Shown here piece after piece: positions 1 through 13,049 of a stretch of DNA of 64,000 bases (positions within the stretch are counted from its first letter, which is position 1; each line of letters opens with the position of its first letter). The stretch comes from Ceratothoa steindachneri. Lineage: Eukaryota > Arthropoda > Malacostraca > Isopoda > Cymothoidae. The notes under the pieces were generated by a model. The model saw only the letters and a program-made list of their open reading frames with translations, made no database searches and had not been told where the DNA came from. The position numbers were made by a program, and so were the translations under genes. Where the stretch lies: the NCBI GenBank assembly GCA_963969495.1, contig OZ018319.1:200916736-200980735 (forward strand), read 5' to 3'.

Positions 1-678
1 TGCTCGGGAGAGGAGAAGATTCCGATGGTGTTGACGAAGGCGCACATGTGGCACAGATCTGGTGTACCTGGTGAGAAGAGTTATTCCTGAACTGAGAGTT
101 CTGAGGGCAGTTTGTTTTCACGTGACCCTCCATACCACAGGAAAAAAAATGATGGGTCTCCTGGGAAGAGATGACGTAAGGGGGGCCTGAAGAGAAAGGT
201 TTTTCATCCCGGTGTTCGGACGAAAAGAGTGGTTTCGGCTTCGACGGCCCAATTACCTTGGCAAACTTGTTTCCATTTTACGGGATGAATTTTCTTTTGT
301 TTGTTTCAGGTTTTGGGGAAAGGGGGCCGTTTTTTCCCCTTCTTTCTAATAAAGGTTGTAGCTTGCTGAATAAATGTCGACCTCTTCTGTGCATTCCTTG
401 AATGTGAGATATCACCGGTCTTTTACGAAAGATCTGACTTCAACCGAAAGTGCAGCCAACAACTAGGCTCTTAGGAAGAAGTCAACGAGGGCATAGTAGT
501 CATGCGGGACTTTAGAAGCATCGAAAAAAAGTTGAGGTGACGCTGGAGGGTGTACCCAAACTGACGGTATGTTTGGCCTGGCAGAATTTGGATCGGTAAA
601 AGTCTGGGGTCATGTTATATGCCGCCAGTAATTCCGATTTTAAGGTCAAATAATCAATTGTTGCCTCCGAGGGAAGTG
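1..678. other. no gene recognised
   Basis: Mixed-composition DNA. No long open frame, transposase, RT or RNA signature is visible in either strand. It ends at the first (TA)n tract. Confidence 0.5.
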
Positions 679-701
679 ATATATATATATATATATATAT
701 A

Positions 702-744
<43 letters not shown>
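679..744. repeat. (TA)n microsatellite
   Basis: A 66-bp TA run with one short T-rich interruption near 704-708. The open frame across it codes only for an Ile-Tyr repeat and is not a gene. Confidence 0.97.
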
Positions 745-746
<2 letters not shown>

Positions 747-949
747 GAGTTTGAAATTTACCAAGGAAAACAATTGAGCCACTACATCTGCCTCGATGTC
801 CCAAGGGTTGATTTCGAAAATTTCTCGAAGTGGATTAAGAAGGCTCCGAAATCCTCGCATTCCTTGAAAATCGAAAACTTAACAGACGTGGTAGGGGAAC
901 TCGAGCTGATGGACAGCGTCTCGTTCCTGGTCCTACTCATTTCAAGTTC

Positions 950-1132
950 ATGAAGGCAGGTTCTTTCCCTTTCTTCTCATTCTTCTCTTTCTCTTCTTTC
1001 TTCTCGTTCTTCTCTTTCGCTTTTTCTTCTCATTCATCTTTTTTGCTTCTTTCTTCTGGTTCATTCTCTTCTCTTTCCTTTTCTCTTTGTCTTCTCTCTT
1101 CTCTTTCAGTCCTTTCCTCCTGTTGGATATAA
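950..1132 (+). repeat. TTCT-rich pyrimidine tract
   Basis: Imperfect TTC/TTCT/CTTTTC repeats, almost all pyrimidine on the + strand. The open frame over it gives a Ser/Phe-rich low-complexity peptide and is rejected as coding. Confidence 0.85.
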
Positions 1133-3300
1133 GTTATAGGTTCTTGCCGCTGAGCCCAAGCGACACTCCTTGCAACTCAAATGTGTTAAATAATGATCAC
1201 ACTTTATCGCGTTCGACTAACTTTTTAAAAAAGCAACACAAAAAAAGGGCAATTATTTGACGCACAGGGAAAGTGCTGATAGACTTTGGCGGACCTACGA
1301 TTCTTCACTTAAAAAACAAACAAAGAAATAATTATTTCGCACGGCGCAAATTCTTAATTATACTTGAAATATTCACTACGGAACTTTAGTGAGAGCCTGT
1401 GTGCCCAATACGCACGAAGGATACGACATTATAAAAAAGCAAAAAATAATATTAACTCCTGAGGCCTGGAAAGGGTTAAAGTTTCACACGGTCACAAAAT
1501 TCAATACAAAATATGCACACCAAAGGGGAAATGGGAAATGGGTATAGTCTTTTCTACAGTTTTTAAAATCAGAACCTTTAATATATAAGAATAACACCCA
1601 ATAGGATCTGTCAAAGGTCTAAAAGAAATGAGATCAAATACTGCGGATGACCCTAAAAAACCTGACACCAGAAAATAATATAGATGTCGTAGGGTGACCG
1701 TGAAGAGGGCACGCCAGAAAATCGGGATACAGATCCCAGCGCGAGGGTTAAATAAACAAAATAGAGTTCGGTTGGACTAACTAAATAATCCATTCTTAGA
1801 GGTTCTGGGATTAGAGAAACTAATGGTAGAAAAATATATACTTTACTATATACAAAGAAAATATTAATAGCACAAGTAATTAACTGGCAATAAATAAATT
1901 AAGACCAGGGGGGAAGGGAGATACAAATAACTCGACGGATACGAGAGTACGAGAGATGATTCATGTGATTCTTTACAGAGAAAATGGGAGAGTTAAATTA
2001 TCGGGAAGACTCACGTAAAGCCTAATTGACTGGAGGTTTGAATACGGCAAGTAAACGGGGCGCTGCAAAGTTGAACTTGCAAGATTCCTTTTTCTACTCC
2101 AGTCGTTGAACGAAGTCGATAACTGAGTGAAAGATGACTGTCCGTGTCTATTGTCTGTCGGCGGTAACTCTCGCCTTCGGTATGAGCAAGGCCGGGTAGA
2201 GATGACGCGTCGCGTTCGTAGCTGGAAGCCGATAGGAGGCGAAACAGGGTGTACGAGACTGTACGTGACTGTTAACCAAGATAGGGCTCTATTGTTATGC
2301 TTTTTCAAGGCTTTACTCGAGGTATTTATACTGTCTCGGCGGAAGCGGGGTTGCCAGGGGCGACCCAAAAGTGAGGGGGAGGGGTATCATTAGACTTGGC
2401 GCGTTAGGGGGATGATAGTCTCAGCGGCCTCAAGCTTTTCGCAAAGGTCCTTGGCGCCGTGTGTCTGACACTGATTAGACGGTGCGATGGCTAGGAATGG
2501 ACCCTAAAATGGATTAAGCTGTCCCGCAAAAATATCTCGGCTTCCTTGGGGCTATCTTGCAGCGAAGGTGTATCTCCTCAGGCGCCATAGGTAGACTTTG
2601 GGTTCGAGAGGATGGATAAACCTTCTCTCTCTGAGAGGCCCAAATAATGACTATGGCAGGTGATTCCTAAAAAAATTATAAACCTCAGACGATCGGAAGC
2701 CAATGAAAACGGACTCTTTATGACGAATAGACGGAAACAGAGTTGGATTTCTAAAGAAAATTTGTCATTGCGAAAATGTTTTTTTTTAAGGATGATATTA
2801 ATTTTATTAAACATGGCGGTTAAATGCTCAAGATAGTCTTTTTGTTTTGGATCGGTACTTATATTCGTTTGAGGATAATACTGTATATTTTAGAAGTAAA
2901 TTTAGATACTAAATTTTTATAAATAAAATTAAGGTAGTGATTAAAATCAATGAAACTTAACTAAATACTTCATGATAGACCAACCAGTCTGAAGTGACAT
3001 GGAAAACTAACATAAATAGTCCCTTATTTGATATTCTTGGGTTTTCTATAAATGTGGTATTAAATACTGAACCAACTTGAAAAAATGTGTGTATTAAGAA
3101 CTTTATGCTGATCACTATTTCATAATGCTTCCTCAAAAATTAATTTATGAACCAAATAGACATTTTTTGAACGTACTAAGTGCCAATATATTAGATCTAG
3201 TACTTTAAAACGATGATATTTTTTTCAGATATTGGTTGTTGTTGAAGCATTAGAAAATAGTTATTATCAGATAGACCGTTTTGACATGGGAACTGAGAAA
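1133..3300. other. unique DNA with a GC-richer patch at 2,120-2,560
   Basis: AT-rich sequence with no recognisable protein. The patch at 2,120-2,560 is much richer in CG and contains a TATA-like TATTTATA near 2,320. It carries overlapping open frames on both strands (88 and 131 codons) that match nothing I know. It could be an LTR fragment or a CpG-containing regulatory stretch; I cannot tell which. Confidence 0.35.
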
Positions 3301-4321
3301 GTTAAAATATCTATGATTAATATGAAAGCTCTAAATGTTAATAAGGAGGAGATTATGGAAAATTTCGAAACTTGCTAAATCTGTTAATTTAGGATCAGAA
3401 TTCAGGGGAAGAAGATGCTTATGGGATGTGGGCTACTTTTAAGCACGTATTAAATATAGTCAAGGAACAATGGATTTGAATGGGGGCCATTGAGAAAAAA
3501 ATGCAGGGAACCATTATTTTGGAATCAGGCGAAGACTGGAAGAATTCTCAGAAGAAAAAGGTATTCTAGAAATTACGGGTAGAGAATTAACATGAAAATC
3601 TAAATTATTATAGATTGGATAGGAACGAGCTAAATATTATTATGAATAAGCAAAAGTGTGTCGGAAATTAAAATAGTAAAAAAAGATCTAAGAAAGTTCT
3701 TTATTTATCATAAAATAAATAACAAAAATAGCAAATATAAAATATTAGCTATTAAATATAAGGGGTTATGAAAGAAACTGCTGAGGAAATAATTGAGGTG
3801 GTTAATGACAATTTTGCTTCAGTATTTACAGATTGACTCTAAACAGTTTAATATGGTACTGCGGGGGTGGAAAGGGAAACCATTAAAAGACTTGTAATTG
3901 AGTACAATGTTGGCAAGGCTATCTCCCAAATTATTATAGATTGGATAGGAACGAGCTAAATATTATTATGAATAAGCAAAAGTGTGTCGGAAATTAAAAT
4001 AGTAAAAAAAGATCTAAGAAAGTTCTTTATTTATCATAAAATAAATAACAAAAATAGCAAATATAAAATATTAGCTATTAAATATAAGGGGTTATGAAAG
4101 AAACTGCTGAGGAAATAATTGAGGTGGTTAATGACAATTTTGCTTCAGTATTTACAGATTGACTCTAAACAGTTTAATATGGTACTGCGGGGGTGGAAAG
4201 GGAAACCATTAAAAGACTTGTAATTGAGTACAATGTTGGCAAGGCTATCTCCCAAACAAATAACATTCATTCTAGGTTACTGAAAGAAGGGCTAAAGAGT
4301 ATTATAGTAGCTCTTGAGGTT

Positions 4322-4324
<3 letters not shown>
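3301..4324 (+). pseudogene. CR1/jockey-like LINE: endonuclease-RT linker and RT start, broken
   Basis: Pieces in different + frames resemble the segment between the endonuclease and RT of CR1-type LINEs. A linker-like stretch (YRLDRNELNIIMNK, near 3,609-3,650) is followed by DNFASVFTD (3,811-3,837), the usual sequence just before the RT. Then comes NNIHSRLLKEG (4,260-4,292), which matches the conserved 'NIHPRLLKE' entry motif of the RT. Frameshifts and stops separate these pieces, and the copy stops abruptly at a (TA)n tract, so the catalytic palm is missing. A 326-bp part is duplicated exactly. The family call rests on motif memory; the exact clade is uncertain. Confidence 0.7.
3605..4256. 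repeat. perfect 326-bp tandem duplication
   Basis: Bases 3,605-3,930 and 3,931-4,256 are identical by direct reading, offset 326. The unit lies inside the LINE fragment. Such identity in otherwise decayed sequence means a very recent duplication or an assembly artefact. Confidence 0.95.

Positions 4325-4391
<67 letters not shown>
4325..4391. repeat. (TA)n microsatellite
   Basis: A 67-bp uninterrupted TA run separating the LINE fragment from a Penelope-type end on the minus strand. Confidence 0.98.
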
Positions 4392-4395
<4 letters not shown>

Positions 4396-4401
4396 ATTAA
4401 C

Positions 4402-4466
4402 CCACAGGAAAATGAAAAGATGAATCTAAGCACTTTCGAACTATATTTGCAAGTTCATTTTCAAGG
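4402..4466 (-). other. Penelope-like element end motif, copy 1
   Basis: Read on the minus strand this begins CCTTGAAAATGAACTTG, continues through AGTTCGAAAG, and ends TTTTCATTTTCCTGTGGG before the (TA)n. Related copies lie at 12,832, 43,697, 52,555 and 59,221. GAACT and AGTTC can pair as a short stem followed by GAAA. No PLE coding sequence is visible next to this copy. Confidence 0.75.
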
Positions 4467-7400
4467 AATAGCATGGAAATGGAGAAGACAACCTTATTAT
4501 ATAGGGTAAAAAGATACGAAGAGAACGCCCATCACAGTACAAACCAATGGAAAAACACAAAAAAAAGACAGAAAAATACCAAGAAAAAGAACAATAGGCA
4601 ACTAATAACAGACATATGCATCCCTAAAACGATATACACACAACAATGCCGATGTTCACACTACTCCACAAATTTTTACATCACAACTAATGCAGATATG
4701 GGATTTCCATGACTCTCACGGTAGGGTAGCGCTGCCCACCATTACATTTACATAATGACATACGATGACTTTTATTTTTTAAGGGCATATTAGTACGTAC
4801 CTTACACACCCATTCACTTTCCCTAAACCTTAACAATTTCGCTACCACATTCTTTTAAGCCCCCTTCTCACATATGGTTATATTGGTTTTTAATTTAGTT
4901 TAAAAAAAAACAAACACATTTTCAAAATTCTTCTTTAAACGCGAAAAGGACAAAATATTTCAATACCTCAGCGATGTCTCGCACCATTGAGAATTGCTGA
5001 AAGCTTGAATTCTGCTTCGCAATTTTACCACGTCCTGCTAATCTATAAAGAACCTTTTAGTCTTCAAATCTCACTCTCCTACTGAGTCGTGGAAAATGAT
5101 CCTATCCCATTAAACCCCGCAAAAATATCTTTCAAAATCTTCGACGAGAATTTGAAAAATAATAAAATTCTCTTGAAACAGATAGAGTATAAAGGAGTAA
5201 CAGATGGCCACACGTGGAAAGAAAGCAACAACACTTCGTAGGTAATAGGAAAAGAATGCATTTACTTATGCTCTTTCCTTTCTTCGTTCCTTATTCTTTG
5301 GTCTTATGGTTTCTTTTGCACTCATTAATAGATAGTTGTATAAAAGCTGCCTAGAAATCTTTTTATGAAAGCAATTGACCCCAAAAAACATTGAGACAGA
5401 AAAACTCGTATATTACTCTTGTATTAGTTACTTTTACACTTACCCGCCTTTATAGAAACCTCAACATCAATGTAATCTTTAGATATACTCGTACCTCGAT
5501 ACTGGGTCCTTGTTAAGAATCCTCCAGAAACCCCCGAATATTATTTATAAAATCCTAAGTAAAGACTTCCGTGGAGGTCACTTAGGATAGACATCAGAAG
5601 AACCGAGTGTTTCTATCCCTCTCTATTCACATGAATAAGTAGCCAAGTGGTAAATTGCTGATAAATTCTTGTAATTATGTTCCTAAAACATCCTTGGATG
5701 GAATTGTTTTCTTTCCCTCACTATATATGAGTTCTCTGTTACTTTTTGCTCATTCTCTGAATGTAGTCTTGATAATTAAAATAAAAAGTGCTTGGAATCG
5801 CACTTTTTCCTAGCCAGGTTATAAACATAGGGCAATAACATTTAAATACCATAAACCACTTGAATAAAAACGCAAAGACGTGCGAAAAATACAATAAAAA
5901 AGAATAAAATTGATTATTTGCAGAAGCGCTGGACTCATTGCTAGAAGTGACGAGAGATGGAGGGAATATATTCCATAATTCACAAGAAGCTGACCTTTAA
6001 GGTGAGGAAAATGGTAAGAATAATAGGGTAAACAAGCGGTGAAGAGAGTGGTCATTAAAGACTTTTTTTGGGGGGAGGAAGCCTTTTTCAAGTAGTGGGA
6101 TAAGGTAGGCTGATGATGATGATAAGATACAAGTTAAACACACTTTGCTATTAAGAAGAAAAAAATATACTCACATGATGTAGTTTCCTAGTATGTGATG
6201 ATGGTATGTCATGTCGAATCCGATGCCCCAGAGAACTGTAAAAAATAAAATATGAGAAAGGAAGATCAATGGTTAGTGTTAGGTTGAAAAACCTTGCCTG
6301 ACTATCAAACAGTTTTAGTTTTCCATTTTTATCTAACTTTTTTCGACCTCATCTTTAAAAAAGATAGTGCCCCAGTTACTGGTTGCAAGATAAGTTTCTT
6401 CAAGAACGGAAGCCATCTCCAATTGTATTACCTCAAGTAAAGAAACCTTTTAAACATCCTAGTATCAAAGAATTTCTTATGAACTATAAATTTCTTCTTG
6501 CTTTATTTGTAACATGATACATCGTTATTTAAAAAGAAAATCTACATTGGTATAAAGGACAGTGAAGGCCTAAAGTGAGACAATGGAATTACAAGCAAAA
6601 GATATGTCCGAGAATGGTTAACATAATTTCCATATGAAAGCTCCCTTCGCAACATCTGTTTGGGATGAGAAAATTCACAAAATATCACCCCTCTCCTCCC
6701 AAGCCAAATAACAGTTATTTTAGAGGGCAGAAAAAAGCAAAGTGTAATTCCTAGGCGTTTACTGAAAGACGCGAAGAAATTTTCTAATGCGTAATGTTTA
6801 ATTTGTACCTATCAACCTTGCAGTTGATTTTATTGATCATAAGAAATATTTCCAATTAGCATATTTGCCATGTCTTACCAAGTTATCTGGTGGAAGTACA
6901 AACTAAAAGGTGTAGTGATTTAATTTTCTTGCCACATATTAGTGTACATCTACACTCACGGTATTGATTTTATAGAACACCCCAAAATTGGTTATAGTAA
7001 TCAACCCTTATCTTACAACAACCGAATATTAGAACATGGGAATCTTTCTTCTCCAAAACTTACAACCTGGCCAGGATATTGAATATTTAGGCTTAAGAGA
7101 ATTTAAAAGTTAAACTTATGCATGAATTGGATACAATTTCACAACTTTTATTAACATGACGCAGGTGAGTGTCGATAAAGGAAAGAAACTCCACCAAGAA
7201 TTACTCATCAATCAGCTCTTTCAACACTGGCATCCATAAAAGGCTTCTCCAAACCAAGATTGAAATAGATGAAAACAAAGATAGACGAAATTTTAAGAAT
7301 TAAGTGGTTAACCATAGATAAGCATAATAGCCAAACTGACTGCTTTACAAAATAAGGTAACATAAATGTAGCGCCACTTCTGCTAGGTCGCCTAGAATCC

Positions 7401-10144
7401 TTCGACTCTTGGAAGCCAGGATTAATATTAAGTTTTATGGTCAAGTTCAGTCTGAGATATCCTCAAAATTAACCGGGTCAAGGAATAAAACAATCGTAGT
7501 TTTGATGACTTTATTTAAAAAATAACCTCCATTCTGCAATAATTGATTACAATCGGTTCTCACTGTGGGTTGTTTACTGAGTAGAGTTGAATGGGAATAA
7601 CGATTTAATTGATCTTAGACAAGCGCGAACGAGAAAATTTATCGGTTAAGGTTTTTTTTGTACAGGGTGGTGGGTTAATTTGAGTGCGAACACATTTGGG
7701 ATTGGATGGAAGTTCCTCTTTGCTCGAGGCAAGAGGATGCGCAGAGAAGGACACGAGGGGCATAGGGGACGCGAATGAAAATTGATCTGTCTGAATGATT
7801 GAGGTCTGAGGGAAGAGTTCAACTTTATATCCACTTTCATCCAATATTATAAAATTGACTCTTTGGTTACTCTAATGTATAATTTGCCAATTTTGAATTA
7901 AGACAGTTTACTAAGACAAATTGAGAAACTTCAACTGAGGGAGGAAGTGTGTCGCTGCTGTTTGAGCGATCTTAATGGCGAAAGGTAGGCTTACGTCAGA
8001 GGCGATCCTTTGAGGAATTTGATAAAACGTTCCAAGACCACACTTGCGTGTGTCATGTGTCAAAGGGAGAGAAAGAGAGAAGTTATGCTTGAACTGATGA
8101 CCGAAGCCTGCGATAATCCTACTATCTGTATGCTGGAAGGTGCAAATAAATTTGGGAAGAAACAAGGCTGTAAAAGGGTATTTGAAGGCCAATTAATCAT
8201 TTGGAAGGCAGTAATTTAATAGAGACTGCGAAATGTTAAGATAGAATATATAAATAATTTTATACTATGCACCGTTAGAGGAAATGGACATTGATGCAAT
8301 ATTAAAATAAATTAACCTACTAAAAGCTTAGGTGAAATGTCAAGAATGAGACATAGTTGGATAATAAATGGAAAAAACGAGTATGATGAACACAGCAAGT
8401 TTCTAGGAAAAGATTGCTAAATTAGGAGGAAATAAAATTAAACAGATCATTTTTCTGAGATTTTAAACATTCTATCAACAATGTTATAATTGCCTTGAAC
8501 ATTGAATACTAGATATCAACATTAAAACAAACGAGGGAGTTCCCTATGTAAACTAAAAGGTACTCAGAGGGTGCAAAGCTCCGCCAACGACAATGTTATT
8601 AAATCTCTAACAACCCTGAAATAGTTTCTAGACCAGGCTACAAAAAAAGCATAAAATAGACCGTCAGAGAAACACCATGAACTAAAATACCATTAAATGT
8701 TTATTATAGAGTGCTCTAATATTGTGCATAACATAGGAGACCCAAGGTCCACCCTTCCAGAAAATTTAATTAAAATCAGTACACAAATTCAAGAGATCTT
8801 GCACACAAACAAACATTGTTTTATTAGGAGCCCATCTGGCGACTGCCTACTAGGGAGGAGGCGCCGTAATAACGCTACAACACAAACAAATACAACTACC
8901 TACGTGACAATCACATAACCTTCGCCATACTCCTTTAGAGATCTGGCTACCAATTGGTGGACGCGCTGTGCTCACCCCTGTATTCGGGTGGGTAGATCTT
9001 ACACTTCTAATCTCAAACATAACCAATCACAACACTGCTTTCTTTCCTCTTTCATCTTCACAGCACAACATACACACACTCTCTGTTCCAAGGAATCCTT
9101 CCGATGGGTATCTATATCCACATACCTCTGACGCGGAACAAGTCCCTCGGCCTCGGGGCGACGAAGGCTTCCACCTGAACGCTGTTTGGTATTGAAAACA
9201 TAATACTTCCTGGTACCTCTCCCCCAAAAGGACCGGCTCCTGGTGTCCTTGAGCCGACCAACGATTGTCACACTGACCTTGATGTAGATTTCATTATTCG
9301 TTCGGGGATCGTCCTGGATCAAGGAAGTATTGGCGTCGACTAACTAACTAACATGTTGGGGTAGAACATAATGTAAAAAAATGCCACACTTTCCCGTACA
9401 AAATGATTGACCTTTTGGATCCGGCTCCAAGATTGTTGTGTTTTTCGAGTGTTTTTTGTGCTTCAAAAAATTAAATTCCCTAAAAGTTGTTTTTTGGTGA
9501 TTTGTTTTATACAATGGTGGACTTCAATAAGATGAAAAATGTAAAAAATTCTTATAATTTCTATACAAAAAATGAGTTATGAAAAACTACTTTAATATCG
9601 AGTGGAAGAAATTTTTTATTCAAATAGATGGGATGAAATCGTTTATTGTGGGATAAAATATTTACAAAAAGAAATTTAAAGATTGGAAATTATCAGAGAT
9701 AAATACTATTAATTTTTTCAAGACAATTACTTAAGGAAAATTTGTTTGGTAGGAGAAGGAGATGCTATTTTAACTGTAAAAATTGATACTTTCAAAACTA
9801 GAAGACCTTAGGTGAATAAATAAATGCAGAAAATAAGAGGCTTAAGTATTGTGAAATGAGTTACATTTGCATAACTTTTACATAATTATGCCTCTATGCT
9901 ACAGCTTAAATCAGATCATTCATAGTGCTGATAATAAAAGTATGTAAGAAAATCGTTATACAATTTGAGCTATAAAAACTCTTTTCTTTCAACATTAATG
10001 AGTTTTTTTAATCTATATAGATATGCTTCAATGGGTTCCCGTTTTTCAAGTGGAAGACATGGCAGAAATAACTGACAGGAAGAATGTTTGGAAACGGGTT
10101 TTCTCCCTGCAATCATTAGCATACGGCCGTCCTTTTTTCCATAC
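4467..10144. other. about 5.7 kb of AT-rich DNA, no gene recognised
   Basis: I see no transposase, RT or conserved domain. Open frames are all under 110 codons and low-complexity or unmatched. A GC-richer island at about 8,830-9,340 holds overlapping open frames on both strands (for example 107 codons, minus, 8,999-9,322). It ends in a CTAA-type short repeat near 9,340-9,352. It may be an LTR or a regulatory region, but I found no paired copy. Confidence 0.4.
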
Positions 10145-11243
10145 TTGCCAAGCACCTAGTAGTTCTTTAGTTTTTCAGACTTTTAAATTATCTAGTAGTT
10201 CTAAACAATTTCCTTACTTGAAAAACACCTAGTAATTCTTATATCTTTCATTAATGGACAAACACCAAGTTGTTGTTAACTTTTTCCTTACTTGAGAAGA
10301 CTTAGTAGTTCGTAAGAATTTTTGCTAATGCCAAGCACCTAGTAGTTCTTAACATTTTTTGCTACTGCAAAGAACCTAGTAGTTCTTAAACATTTTCTTT
10401 TTTGAAAAGCACGTTGTAGTTCTTAACCATTTTCCATACTTGAAAGGCACCCAGTAGTTCTATACTTTTCTTACTGATAAAGTAACTAATAGTTCTAAAC
10501 CTTTTCCTTACTTGCAAAGTACCCAGTATTTCTTAAACCTTTTCTATACGTGCAGAGCATCTAGTAGTTATTAACCTTTTTCTTACTTGCAAAGCACTAG
10601 TAGTTCCTAACCTCTTCCTTACTTGAAAAACTTTTTTAATTGAAAAACATCTACTAGGTTTTAACCATTTTCCATACTTGAAAAGCACCTATTATTTCTA
10701 TACTTTTCTTACTGACAAATAACTAATAGTTCTAAACCTTTTCCTCACTTGTAAAGTAGCTAGTATTTCTTAACTCTTTTATATACCTGCAAAGCACCTA
10801 GTAAATATTAACCTTTTTCTTACTTGAAAAGCACTAGTAGTTCTTAACCTCTTCCTTACTTGAAAAACATTTTTTTAATTAAAAAGCACCTAGTAGGTCT
10901 TAAAATTTTACTTGCTTGTAAAGCAAATAAATAGTAATTATTTACATTTTTCTATATTTGCAAATCACCTAGTAGTTCTTACCCTTTTGCATACTTGCAA
11001 AAGAACCAGCATTTCTCTACTTTTACATACTTGTAAAACACCTAGTTCTTTTTAATCTTTTCCATTTACTTGCAGAACCTTTAGAACATCTTAACCTTTT
11101 ACCTTACTTGCAAATCACCTAGTAGTTCTTAAACTTTTTCGTTATCCTCATGGCAGATAGTAGCTCTTAAAGCTTTAAGTTACTTGCAAACACCTAGTAG
11201 TTATTTATCTTGTTCCTTACTTACAAAACACCTAGTAATACAG
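10145..11243. repeat. 37-bp minisatellite, about 30 diverged units
   Basis: Imperfect tandem repeats whose consensus includes AAGCACCTAGTAGTTCTTAA and CTTTTCCTTACTTGC. Unit length is about 35-38 bp, with substitutions and small indels throughout. The array stops just before a mariner relic. The open frames inside it are not conserved between units, so it is not coding. Confidence 0.95.
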
Positions 11244-11439
11244 CGGAAAAATCCATTCAAAGCACTTCGGGGGGGGGGGGGAGGATGTAGTGGCAGGAGG
11301 TTGTTTTCCAGTTTCCGAAGTGGGGATTACATTCTAAAGGACATAATAAAAAAAGGTTGTCCTAAAGAATTGATTTTATAGAGTTGTAAGCTGTTCTCAC
11401 ACTGAATCCTACTACACCTTCTTTTTGATTTAAGCCAAA

Positions 11440-11890
11440 AAGATTATGATGAGTGTTTGGTGGGATATTCAAGGAATTACCCATTACAAATTGGTAGACA
11501 TCCATCAACATTAAAGCTATCTATACTGGAATCACTTACGTCGTTTGAGAGCCGTTATGGGACAAAGGCGACCCTCCTTAGTCAGCAGAAGGGGTTGTCA
11601 TCCTCTATCAGGATAATGCCCGTCCTCACACAGATTGAATGCCGAAGAGGTCTCTTGCAGGAGCTCGGTTGGGAGATATTGCTGCATTAGCCATATTCTC
11701 CTGACCTTCCTCTTTCTGAGCATTACTTGTTTAGGGGGTTACATAACTATTTGGATGGTTTTAGGATGACTCAAGAGAAGAGGTGGAAAACGAGCTAGAT
11801 TCAAAATTTGCGTCAAAACCTAAAGAATTTTACAACCCCGAATGGGGTTCTAGAAAGCAACGGAGGTTATGTTTATAATTAAATATTTCT
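11440..11890 (+). pseudogene. mariner (DD34D-type) transposase, C-terminal half, broken
   Basis: Three + frames together trace a mariner transposase. MSVWWDIQGITHYKL matches the conserved 'WWD..G..HYEL' block. The D-N-A-R-P block follows at about 11,612. ELGWEILLH and PYSPDLP.SEHYLF then correspond to the region before the third catalytic residue. The second D is at 11,612-11,614, and the third position reads GAG (Glu) at 11,718 with about 34 residues between, the usual mariner spacing. Frameshifts near 11,535, 11,605 and 11,690 and a terminal stop break it. The end reads ESNGGYV, as mariner C-termini do. The N-terminal DNA-binding half is absent or unrecognisable. Confidence 0.85.
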
Positions 11891-12425
11891 ATATTCATAA
11901 GTTTTTTATTTTTAATATAGATTCTAAAATCGAACATTACTTTTGTTCCAACCTGATACATATGTATAAAGATCTTCGACGGTGAAAGTAATCCTATATA
12001 GGAAACTCCATTTTAAAAATTTCAATATATATATATATATAGAAAACCAGTCGGTGAAAAATTAACCTACTCCCTATAAGAAACCCCTCCTCATTCTATT
12101 CCCTTTCCCTTATTCTGGGACCCAGTTTCAGAGCCCCCCCCATGACTCACAACGAGAGGCGAAATTTGCTGAAGATGGCCAATAATTTGAGTCCAAACTG
12201 AGGCAGCAATTTCGGCTCCTCCAAAGCCAGAAAAGATGCAATAAAGAGTCTTCACGAATCGAGCTTAATAAAAGTATAAAAAGAGTTAAATAGTTTGGAA
12301 TAAATTGTCTGAAAATAATATTGAAACTAACAAATATTTATGGTATTCTTTTGGGATTTTCAAAAAGAAAACTGCACACCGTAAGGAGCAGGCTGGCATT
12401 ATTAAACTAATAAAATGCACTACGA

Positions 12426-12428
<3 letters not shown>
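11891..12428. other. no gene recognised
   Basis: AT-rich sequence with a short (TA)9-10 near 12,025 and a C-run near 12,135. It probably includes the 3' flank of the mariner relic, but I could not match terminal inverted repeats. Confidence 0.4.

Positions 12429-12480
<52 letters not shown>
12429..12480. repeat. (TA)n microsatellite
   Basis: About 52 bp of TA. It bounds the left side of a Penelope-type tail. Confidence 0.97.
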
Positions 12481-12483
<3 letters not shown>

Positions 12484-12945
12484 TCAATAATTTAATTATT
12501 GCATTGATTTTGTATTAACATTATTTTATTTCTCTTCCTTTCTCCTTGCCCCTCTCCCCTACATATCGGCTTACTTCTCGTGTATCTGCTAAATCTCCCT
12601 CTTTAGACTATCACTTTATCAGTTAATCGTTTTAACCCTTTTGGCTCTGTTCTTGCCTCTTTCTTGCCTCTCGGTTTGACCTTGCTATCTTTGTTATAGC
12701 TAAATCTTAAGTGAATTTACCCATCCCTCTCCTACTTCCTCATTGGTGATTTCTTGTCTTAGAGGCCGTCCTTTATCTTTGACTAGCTTATATGTATATA
12801 CCTTCATTATATTATTTTCTGTTGTAGTTATCCTTGAGAATGAACTGAATATTGTTCAAAAGTACTTAGAAGCACGTTTTCATTTTTCCTGCAGGACATT
12901 GCATTCATTGCGAACCTCACGTACTACTTTGTGAGTTATTCATTT

Positions 12946-12951
<6 letters not shown>
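12481..12951 (+). mobile_element. Penelope-like element 3' tail, 5' truncated
   Basis: Bases 12,832-12,894 carry the shared PLE end motif, beginning CCTTGAGAATGAACTG and leading through AAAGTACTTAGAA to TTTTTCCTGCAGG. The pyrimidine-rich stretch before it resembles the non-coding 3' part of the other PLE copies, with TTCTGTTGTAG just ahead of the motif. No RT or GIY-YIG codons are left. The fragment lies between two (TA)n tracts. Confidence 0.65.

Positions 12952-13000
<49 letters not shown>
12952..13000. repeat. (TA)n microsatellite
   Basis: About 49 bp of TA immediately downstream of the PLE tail motif. Confidence 0.97.
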
Positions 13001-13003
<3 letters not shown>

Positions 13004-13049
13004 TTTTCTTTATAAAAAGCAGTAACCATTTTTCTTTAGTTTTTATTGG

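Noticed and set aside
1973..2393. Opposed 131- and 88-codon frames
   Set aside because: They overlap on opposite strands in a GC-richer patch where stops are rarer; neither has a recognisable domain.
8830..9340. Possible LTR with a TTGGCGTCGACTAAC primer-site-like edge
   Set aside because: No second LTR, no polypurine tract and no gag-pol trace nearby; kept only as a GC-rich island.
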